From: Kiritimatiellales bacterium
GTDB lineage: Bacteria > Verrucomicrobiota > Kiritimatiellia > Kiritimatiellales > Tichowtungiaceae
Direction of reading: 5' to 3'
Assembly: GCA_028692515.1 (NCBI GenBank)
Contig: JAQUXG010000041.1
Coordinates: 1-10,700, forward strand
DNA length: 10,700 bases
Each line of letters starts with the position of its first letter. The first letter of the stretch is position 1. The position numbers and the translations under genes are program-made. Positions 5,612 to 10,700 of this stretch are shown here, piece by piece. The notes beneath the pieces are model-generated. The model saw only the letters and a program-made list of their open reading frames with translations. It ran no database searches and was not told where the DNA came from.

Positions 5612-7306
5612 ATGCCGTATGACGACGTCACGTTGAGTTATATTGCACTCTGGATGTTCGTTCTGGGCGGAGGGTTGCTCTGGGCCGTGATGCATTTGAA
5701 GCGCAACTCCCGCATTCAGCAGACCTCCAGAGACTGCGACCTGTTTCAGGATCGTCTGCGTAATATTATGCAGTATTCCCGTGAACTGCTGTTCCGTTTC
5801 GATCTAACCAGTAAAAAATTTGATTACCTGAGTCCATCCTGCCTGAGCCTGACGGGCTACACGGCGGAGGAGATCAAAGAAATGGGGCCGCAGGAGGTGC
5901 TTCGGCACCTGCATCCGGACGATCAGGAAAAGGTGCGGCTTCTGGCGGCGAAGCTGGCGAAAAAGAACGACGAACGCGAGTGGCTGGGGCCGGTGGACTA
6001 CCGTTTCTGTCATCTTGACGGACAATACCGTTCGTTCAGCGACCATCTGCATGTCCTCTATGACAAATCCGGACAGCCCGTTTCCATAAGCGGATCCATT
6101 CGCGATGTCACCCAGATCACCCGTCTGGAAGAGAGCATGCGAATGCTGGAGAAAAAATTTCAGGACAGCCAGAAGATGGCCGGTCTGGGGCTGCTGGCCA
6201 GCGGAATTGCGCACGACTTTAACAATTTGATGACCGTGGTTTTGGGGAACGCTGAACTGGCGCTGATGGAATGCGGCGGATCCGACGGCGGCGTGCTGGA
6301 TGAGGTGAAAAAAACCGCTCTGCGCGCGGCGGAGCTGGCAAACCAAATGCTGGTTTACACCGGAAAAAGCACGCTGGTGCGCGGCAGCCTGAATATGGGG
6401 GCGGTGGTTAAAGAGATGACCTCGCTACTGGATGTTTCGATCTCCAAGAAAGTTTCCATTGAGTATTGTCTGGCCGATAACATCCCGCTGATTCGCGGAG
6501 ACATATCCCAGATTCGTCAGGTGGCCATGAATCTGATCACCAATGCCTCCGAGGCCATCGGCGATCGCCCCGGCGTGATCGCGATCAGCATTCGCGGGGT
6601 CGATCTTGGGTCCGGCGAGATCGAACAGACCATCCCCCCCGGCGGCCTGCCGGCGGGCCGCTATGTTCTTCTCGAAGTTTCCGATACCGGTGCCGGTATG
6701 ACCGAAGAAACCCGGCAACGGATTTTTGATCCGCTCTTTACGACCAAGATCACCGGGCGCGGATTGGGTCTGGCCTCGTTGCTTAATGTGGTGATGCGTC
6801 ATAACGGGGCGGTGGCTGTCGACAGCAATGTGGGGACGGGAACCGTGTTCCATGTCTATTTTCCGGCGGAAGTGGACCCGGCGACCCTCGCCAGCGAAGA
6901 AGCTCGTGTGGAAAACGGAGAATGGCGCGGCTACGGTACGGTGTTGGTGGCCGATGACGAATCGGCCATTCGGGATATTGCCAAGGCTCTGCTTGAACGG
7001 TTCGGGTTCCGGGTGATCACCGCATCCGATGGATTGGAAGCCGTTAATGTCTACACCGAGAATGCCGGAGACATTACCCTGCTTCTGATGGATTTAAACA
7101 TGCCTCGACTGAATGGGATCGAAGCCATACTGCGCATCCGTCATATCAACCCCAAGGTTCCGGTACTCTTCATGAGCGGCTATCCGCGGGAACAGGTAAT
7201 GAGCCAATTCGGCCATCACCCGCACACTAACTTTGTCAGAAAACCGTTCCAGAGCGGGGAGCTGTTGTCCGGCATCCGCAGCGTCATGGAAGGGCACTGC
7301 GACTGA
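5612..7306 (+). CDS. Membrane-anchored PAS hybrid sensor histidine kinase
   Basis: Hybrid kinase of 564 aa. One membrane segment (about 7-28) is followed by a cytoplasmic PAS/PAC sensor domain (about 45-170). The dimerisation domain carries the phospho-acceptor H201 in GIAHDFNNLM. The ATPase domain has the N box (MNLITNASEAI, N307/N311), G1 (DTGAGM, from D358), F box (FDPLFTTK) and G2 (GRGLGL, 382-387). A receiver follows with D448/D449, acceptor D494 (LLMDLNMP), S522 and K544. The HDFNNLM and FTTKITGRGLGL wording is typical of NtrB-like hybrid kinases. There is no sizeable periplasmic domain, so the signal is probably read by the PAS domain in the cytoplasm. No ribosome site precedes the ATG at 5612; the frame stays open upstream, so the N-terminus is uncertain. 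It probably shares a transcript with the regulator before it. Confidence 0.88.
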   Translation: MPYDDVTLSYIALWMFVLGGGLLWAVMHLKRNSRIQQTSRDCDLFQDRLRNIMQYSRELLFRFDLTSKKFDYLSPSCLSLTGYTAEEIKEMGPQEVLRHLHPDDQEKVRLLAAKLAKKNDEREWLGPVDYRFCHLDGQYRSFSDHLHVLYDKSGQPVSISGSIRDVTQITRLEESMRMLEKKFQDSQKMAGLGLLASGIAHDFNNLMTVVLGNAELALMECGGSDGGVLDEVKKTALRAAELANQMLVYTGKSTLVRGSLNMGAVVKEMTSLLDVSISKKVSIEYCLADNIPLIRGDISQIRQVAMNLITNASEAIGDRPGVIAISIRGVDLGSGEIEQTIPPGGLPAGRYVLLEVSDTGAGMTEETRQRIFDPLFTTKITGRGLGLASLLNVVMRHNGAVAVDSNVGTGTVFHVYFPAEVDPATLASEEARVENGEWRGYGTVLVADDESAIRDIAKALLERFGFRVITASDGLEAVNVYTENAGDITLLLMDLNMPRLNGIEAILRIRHINPKVPVLFMSGYPREQVMSQFGHHPHTNFVRKPFQSGELLSGIRSVMEGHCD

Positions 7307-7307
7307 C

Positions 7308-7322
7308 CCGCGCCTGTCGCGG
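7308..7322 (+). terminator. Weak hairpin after the histidine kinase
   Basis: CCGCG (7308-7312) and CGCGG (7318-7322) form a five-base stem around CCTGT, immediately after the kinase stop. The sequence behind it has only scattered T (TCTGAATTTAGTTTT), so this is at best a weak terminator. Confidence 0.25.
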
Positions 7323-7342
7323 TCTGAATTTAGTTTTGGGCG

Positions 7343-7371
7343 TTGCCTATCGGGGACGGGTTCTGTACATT
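7343..7371 (+). promoter_or_regulatory. Candidate tpiA promoter
   Basis: TTGCCT (7343-7348), a 17-base spacer and TACATT (7366-7371) give a well-spaced sigma70-like promoter. The start codon follows about 35 bases after the -10 box, so the leader would be short and contain the CAGGAG ribosome site. An own promoter fits the expected high expression of a glycolytic gene behind a signalling operon. Confidence 0.45.
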
Positions 7372-7406
7372 CCCAGCTCATTTTTAACCGAAAACAGGAG
7401 ATTTGC

Positions 7407-8162
7407 ATGAGAAAGAAAATTATAGCCGGTAACTGGAAGATGAACAAAACGGTCGCCGAAGCCGTCGCGCTGGTCGAAGGTCTTAAAATTGACCTCGCTG
7501 ACTGCATGGATGTTGAAGTGGTGGTTTGCCCTCCGTTCACCGCGCTGAAAACTGTCAGCGACAAGCTGGAAAACACCCAGATTAAACTGGGCAGTCAGAA
7601 CATGAGCTCCGAAGACGATGGTGCCTACACCGGCGAAATCTCCCATACCATGCTCAAAGAACTGTTCGTTAAATATGTCATCCTCGGCCACAGCGAACGC
7701 CGCGAGTACTATAAAGAAACCGACTTCTGGGTGAATAAGAAGGTCAAAAAGGCCCTCGAAAAAAACCTGCGGCCGATCGTCTGCGTTGGTGAAAAACTCG
7801 AAGACCGCGAAGCAGGCAATACCGAAAAGGTCGTTGAAGAACAGGTTCGCGGAAGTTTGGCTGACATCACGGCCGCGCAGTTTGAAAATGTCGTCGTGGC
7901 CTACGAACCCGTCTGGGCGATCGGTACCGGAAAAACCGCCACCAGCGAACAGGCTCAGGAAGTTCATAAGTTCATCCGCAGCATCATCGCGGATATGGTC
8001 GGCCAGAAAGCGGCCGACGGCCTGCGCATTCAGTACGGCGGAAGCATGAAGGCCGCGAACGCGAAAGAACTGCTTTCCCAGCCCGACATCGACGGCGGCC
8101 TCATCGGCGGCGCGGCGCTCGACGCCCGCTCCTTCATCGACATCGTCAAAGCGGGAATGTAG
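7407..8162 (+). CDS. tpiA: Triosephosphate isomerase
   Basis: Interconverts dihydroxyacetone phosphate and glyceraldehyde 3-phosphate in glycolysis and gluconeogenesis; a cytoplasmic TIM barrel. At 251 aa it has the usual length. The active-site residues are all present: N9 and K11 (AGNWKMN), H95 (ILGHSERR) and E167 (AYEPVWAIGTGKTA, which includes the mobile loop 6). The phosphate-binding residues are in YGGSMK (210-215) and IGGAAL (233-238). CAGGAG six bases before the ATG supports this start; the frame is open further upstream but lacks homology there. Codon choice (GAA, AAA and C-ending codons) looks biased, as expected for a highly expressed gene. secG follows in the same orientation, a common neighbourhood in bacteria. 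Confidence 0.96.
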   Translation: MRKKIIAGNWKMNKTVAEAVALVEGLKIDLADCMDVEVVVCPPFTALKTVSDKLENTQIKLGSQNMSSEDDGAYTGEISHTMLKELFVKYVILGHSERREYYKETDFWVNKKVKKALEKNLRPIVCVGEKLEDREAGNTEKVVEEQVRGSLADITAAQFENVVVAYEPVWAIGTGKTATSEQAQEVHKFIRSIIADMVGQKAADGLRIQYGGSMKAANAKELLSQPDIDGGLIGGAALDARSFIDIVKAGM

Positions 8163-8178
8163 TCCGGCGCAGCCGGAC
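8162..8178 (+). other. GC hairpin overlapping the tpiA stop
   Basis: GTCCGGC (8162-8168) and GCCGGAC (8172-8178) form a seven-base stem with a three-base loop, starting at the last base of the tpiA stop codon. There is no T-tract behind it, so a classical terminator is unlikely. It could stabilise the 3' end or cause pausing. Confidence 0.35.
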
Positions 8179-8183
8179 GAATA

Positions 8184-8240
8184 CGTAATGAGTAATACGT
8201 AATTTGGATGTTTGAAATCGGTTACGTATTACGAATTACG
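8184..8240. repeat. Inverted repeat in the tpiA-secG spacer
   Basis: Two 19-base arms (8184-8202 and 8222-8240) are inverted copies with 17 of 19 positions matching, separated by 19 bases. The left side also holds a direct repeat of ATACGTAAT (8181-8189 and 8195-8203). The composition, built from TACGTAAT/ATTACGTA words, differs sharply from the GC-rich genes around it. It could be a small dispersed repeat of the MITE-like or low-complexity TACGTAAT kind, or a cruciform-forming regulatory element. Confidence 0.65.
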
Positions 8241-8243
8241 CAG

Positions 8244-8260
8244 TATAAATTAAATATAGT
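8244..8260 (+). promoter_or_regulatory. AT-rich candidate promoter core for secG
   Basis: TATAAATTAAATATAGT is the most AT-rich stretch of the window and contains several -10-like hexamers (TATAAA 8244-8249, TATAGT 8255-8260). A weak -35, TTACGT (8222-8227), would lie 16 bases upstream of TATAAA, inside the right arm of the inverted repeat. Box assignment is uncertain. Confidence 0.3.
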
Positions 8261-8269
8261 CATTACAGC

Positions 8270-8291
8270 GGTCAGGTGCTAACGTCTGGCC
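8270..8291 (+). promoter_or_regulatory. Leader hairpin next to the secG ribosome site
   Basis: As RNA, GGUCAGGUG (8270-8278) pairs with CGUCUGGCC (8283-8291) around the loop CUAA. This gives nine pairs, three of them G-U. TTTATT follows (8292-8297) and then the GGAGG ribosome site. The wobble pairs mean only the plus-strand transcript folds well. It could be a leader attenuator, an mRNA-stability element or chance structure. Confidence 0.4.
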
Positions 8292-8297
8292 TTTATT

Positions 8298-8302
8298 GGA
8301 GG
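8298..8302 (+). promoter_or_regulatory. Ribosome binding site fixing the secG start
   Basis: GGAGG ends five bases before the ATG at 8308. A TTG at 8296 is in the same frame but overlaps this site, so the ATG is chosen as the start. Confidence 0.7.
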
Positions 8303-8307
8303 AACCC

Positions 8308-8673
8308 ATGGCTGTTATTCGTACCTTGTTAATTATTCTTGAAGCCGCATGCAGTCTTGCATTGATCGGTCTGATTCTATTGCAGAAATCCAAAGACGGT
8401 GGTCTCGGGATGGCCTTCGGTTCGGGCGGAAACGACTCGCTGTTCGGCGCGCGTGCCGGCAACGTGCTCACCCGCGCCACGGTCGGCATCGGCATTGTTT
8501 TTCTGGTGAACACGCTCGTTCTCGGCGTGCTCTTTGCTGGCAGCGCCAGTGAATCGATGATCGAAAAAGAACTCGGTGCACAGCCGGTTCCGATGGAGCA
8601 GTCCGCCATACCGCAGGCTGCTCCGGCTGAAATGCCGGAAATTCCCGCAATGCCGGCGGTTCCCGCGCAATAA
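8308..8673 (+). CDS. secG: Protein translocase subunit SecG
   Basis: Small inner-membrane subunit of the SecYEG channel that assists SecA-driven protein export. The 121-aa protein has two membrane helices, at about residues 4-26 and 54-76. Between them lies the conserved SecG cytoplasmic loop: LLQKSKDGGLGMAFGSGG (about 25-42) followed by LFGARAGNVLTRAT. The C-terminal ~35 residues form a Pro/Ala/Met-rich tail with repeated MP and IP steps (AEMPEIPAMPAVPAQ), a low-complexity extension. The start is set by GGAGG at 8298-8302. Position directly after tpiA matches the common tpiA-secG gene order. A structured leader and AT-rich spacer precede it, so it may have its own promoter; the next gene begins 16 bases after the stop. 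Confidence 0.92.
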   Translation: MAVIRTLLIILEAACSLALIGLILLQKSKDGGLGMAFGSGGNDSLFGARAGNVLTRATVGIGIVFLVNTLVLGVLFAGSASESMIEKELGAQPVPMEQSAIPQAAPAEMPEIPAMPAVPAQ

Positions 8674-8689
8674 TCGGAAGTGAGGATTC

Positions 8690-10519
8690 ATGGAACGGCG
8701 GATCAGCGGAAGGATATGTTTCCTCCACAGTTCCGCCGTTTTTCTTTTCATGCTTTTGACCGCCTGCGGGCGGAGCGATCTCGACACCCTGCGCTTTAAA
8801 GACGAGCAGGTTCTCTACGGCCAAACCTCCCGCATCAAAGGGCTCGATCCCGCCCGCGCCAGCGATGTCGCCTCGTCCTCGATCATTGGCCGCATCTACG
8901 AAGGGCTGCTCGAATATTCTTATCTCGACCGCCCGTACCGCGTTCAGCCGATGCTCGCCTCCGCCATGCCGGACGTATCCGCCGACGGCCTCACCTATAC
9001 CTTCCGCATTCGTGAAGGAATCTGTTTTCAGGACGACGCCTGCTTTCCCGGCGGGAAAGGCCGCGAACTGACCGCGGAGGATTTTGTCTATTCCATCAAA
9101 CGCATCGCCGACCTAAAAAACGCCTCGTCCGGCTATTGGGCGTTCAATGGACGTATCGTTGGTCTCGACGAATTCCGCGCGGCTTCGGCGGGCGATGCGC
9201 CTACCGACTATGATGCGCCGGTCGCCGGGTTGCACGCGCCGGATCGCCTCACGTTTCAGATTCAGCTGAAGGAGCCTTATCCTCAGCTTTTCTGGGTGCT
9301 GGCCATGCACTATGCCTTCGCGGTGCCGCGCGAAGCGGTCGAATTCTACGGCGACCGGTTTGTGAATCATCCGGTCGGAACCGGTCCGTACATTCTCGAG
9401 AAATGGAAGCGCAACTACCGCATCGAATTTGTCCGCAATCCCAAGTGGAAAGAAACCGGACGCATTGAACTCTATCCCTCTACCGGAACCGAAGCCGCCC
9501 GCGCCGCCGGACTGCTTGATGATGCGGGCAAACAAATTCCCTTCATCGACCGCATCGTTCAGTTCGTCGTCGATGACGGCGCAACCACATGGATGATGTT
9601 TCTGGCTGGGCAGTTCAGCTACAGCGGTATCTCGCGCGACAACTGGGACGCCGTCATCAAGCCGGACAGCGGCCTCGTTGAAGAACTCAAAGGGCAGGGC
9701 GTCGATCTGCTTTCCGGCCCGACGCTGGACATGTACTACATCGGCTTCAACATGGACGACCCGCTCGTCGGAAAAAATAAAAAACTGCGGCAGGCGCTCA
9801 GCTGCGCCTTCAATCCGGAGCTGCTGGTCAAATACTACAACGGCCGCGTCGCCCCCGTGTACGGCCCGCTGCCCGATCCGCTCGCCGGATTCAAACCCGG
9901 GCCGACAGCCTATTCCTTCAATCTCGAAAAAGCCAAAGCGCTGCTGGCTGAAGCCGGCTATCCGGATGGTATTGATCCCGAGACTGGACGGCGCCTTGAA
10001 ATCGCTCTCGAACTCGGTGGCGCAACCCCCGACATTCGGCAGGTCGTTGACCTGATGTCCGGCATGTTCGACAAAATCGGAATCGTATTCAAAGCCAGCT
10101 ACAACAACTGGCCCGCGTTCCTCGACAAAATGGATCGTCGTCAGGCGCAGCTCTTCCAGCTCGGCTGGGTGGCGGACTATCCCGACGCCGAAAACTTCCT
10201 GCAGCTTTTCTACAGCGCAAACGCCTCGCCCGGCCCGAACCACTCCAACTACGTGAATCCGGAATTCGACAAACTCTACGATCAGTTACGCACTCTGCTG
10301 CCCGGCCCGGAAAAAGACCGTATTTGCGAACAGATGGCCGATATCATCATTGAAGACTGTCCCTGGATTTTCATGTATCAGCCGATGGAATTCGCCGTCA
10401 TTCACGACTGGCTCAAAAACTTCAGCCTTCACGATTTTCCGTACACCATGGTCAAATACCGCCGCGTCGACAACGCGGCCTGGGACGAGTGGAAAGCGAA
10501 GCGCGGGAGGAAAAACTGA
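8690..10519 (+). CDS. Peptide/solute ABC transporter substrate-binding lipoprotein
   Basis: Extracytoplasmic solute-binding protein of family 5 (OppA/DppA/NikA type), 609 aa, which would capture oligopeptides or similar solutes and deliver them to the membrane permease. The N-terminus is a lipoprotein signal: basic start, hydrophobic stretch, lipobox LTAC with C26 as the lipidated residue. Family hallmarks follow: a GLTYTFRIREGICFQD segment (from about 104), LTAEDFVYSIKRI, HPVGTGPYIL (227-236), and a C-terminal section with LGWVADYPDAENFLQLFYS and PWIFMYQP. It is longer than E. coli OppA (543 aa), with extra length spread over the middle. GAGG lies four bases before the ATG. The stop codon overlaps the next start as TGATG, so translation of binding protein and permease is coupled. 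Substrate cannot be predicted from sequence alone. Confidence 0.9.
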   Translation: MERRISGRICFLHSSAVFLFMLLTACGRSDLDTLRFKDEQVLYGQTSRIKGLDPARASDVASSSIIGRIYEGLLEYSYLDRPYRVQPMLASAMPDVSADGLTYTFRIREGICFQDDACFPGGKGRELTAEDFVYSIKRIADLKNASSGYWAFNGRIVGLDEFRAASAGDAPTDYDAPVAGLHAPDRLTFQIQLKEPYPQLFWVLAMHYAFAVPREAVEFYGDRFVNHPVGTGPYILEKWKRNYRIEFVRNPKWKETGRIELYPSTGTEAARAAGLLDDAGKQIPFIDRIVQFVVDDGATTWMMFLAGQFSYSGISRDNWDAVIKPDSGLVEELKGQGVDLLSGPTLDMYYIGFNMDDPLVGKNKKLRQALSCAFNPELLVKYYNGRVAPVYGPLPDPLAGFKPGPTAYSFNLEKAKALLAEAGYPDGIDPETGRRLEIALELGGATPDIRQVVDLMSGMFDKIGIVFKASYNNWPAFLDKMDRRQAQLFQLGWVADYPDAENFLQLFYSANASPGPNHSNYVNPEFDKLYDQLRTLLPGPEKDRICEQMADIIIEDCPWIFMYQPMEFAVIHDWLKNFSLHDFPYTMVKYRRVDNAAWDEWKAKRGRKN

Positions 10520-10700
10520 TGCTTCGTTACGTCTTCAAGAGAATATTGCAGATGATTCCGACGGTGTTCGGGGTCATCCTGATCACGTTTGTGCTCTTCA
10601 ACGTGGTCGGCGGCAGTCCGGCTCTTCAAGCTCTCGGCCCGCACGCGCAGGCGCAGACGCTCGAGCAGTTCGACGAACAGCGCGGATTTAACAAACCGTT
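10519..10700 (+). CDS. Oligopeptide/dipeptide ABC transporter permease (5' part)
   Basis: The first 60 codons of an inner-membrane permease of the DppB/OppB type; the gene continues beyond the right edge. The visible protein begins MLRYVFKRILQMIPTVFGV, with a first membrane helix at about residues 9-31 (IPTVFGVILITFVLFNVVGG). It then enters the GSPA...EQFDEQRGFNKP region, which matches the start of DppB-like permeases (G-DP... and the LGLDKP-type motif). GGGAGG (10505-10510) lies eight bases before the ATG, and the start overlaps the binding-protein stop by one base (TGATG). Together they form the start of a peptide-type uptake operon; the second permease and ATPases would be expected downstream, outside the window. 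Confidence 0.85.
   Translation, partial: MLRYVFKRILQMIPTVFGVILITFVLFNVVGGSPALQALGPHAQAQTLEQFDEQRGFNKP

Noticed and set aside
4921..5631. A 236-codon open frame antisense to the response regulator
   Set aside because: The plus-strand receiver has every catalytic residue in place; the antisense frame has none and is a shadow.
8181..8240. CRISPR-like repeat-spacer pattern from the repeated ATACGTAAT words
   Set aside because: Units are only nine bases, there are no regular spacers and the main symmetry is inverted, not direct.
9113..10243. A 376-codon open frame antisense to the binding-protein gene
   Set aside because: It mirrors a well-supported family-5 binding protein, shows no recognisable motif, and long antisense frames are expected in C/G-ending codon DNA.

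Overview
The window is a GC-rich bacterial chromosome segment of mostly core genes. It probably comes from the PVC superphylum, and Kiritimatiellota/Kiritimatiellales-like bacteria are my best guess. Two things point there. One is the very long GreA (707 aa with a large N-terminal extension), an architecture known from Chlamydiae and their relatives. The other is a TTCCAA-N3-TTGGAA palindromic repeat of a kind I associate, from memory only, with Kiritimatiellales genomes. No rRNA, tRNA, CRISPR array, transposase or phage gene is visible.

Layout. Bases 1-198 are intergenic: two copies of the palindrome, then the intrinsic terminator of greA. greA runs leftward (199-2322). A 237-bp divergent spacer (2323-2559) separates it from a rightward pair, cvpA (2560-3108) and dnaG (3122-4882). 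A two-component module follows: a response regulator with a Cys4 C-terminal tail (4951-5583) and a membrane-anchored PAS hybrid histidine kinase (5612-7306). Next come tpiA (7407-8162), an intergenic inverted repeat, secG (8308-8673), a dipeptide/oligopeptide-type substrate-binding lipoprotein (8690-10519), and the first 60 codons of its cognate permease, which overlaps the lipoprotein stop and runs off the right edge.

How the genes fit together. cvpA-dnaG looks like one transcript with close spacing. The regulator and kinase are adjacent on the same strand and probably form one signalling pathway, but the regulator has no DNA-binding domain, so its output is unknown. tpiA-secG is a widely conserved neighbourhood (glycolysis next to the SecYEG subunit). 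The binding protein starts 16 bases after secG and is coupled to the permease by a TGATG overlap, which marks the start of an opp/dpp-type uptake operon.

The most unusual signal is the 15-bp dyad repeat. It occurs twice in the intergenic DNA and twice, in frame, inside greA, where it encodes the near-duplicate peptides FQGLE and FQPLE. I see no clear new multi-gene system. The repeat, the regulator's Cys4 tail and the structured tpiA-secG spacer are the items most worth a second look.
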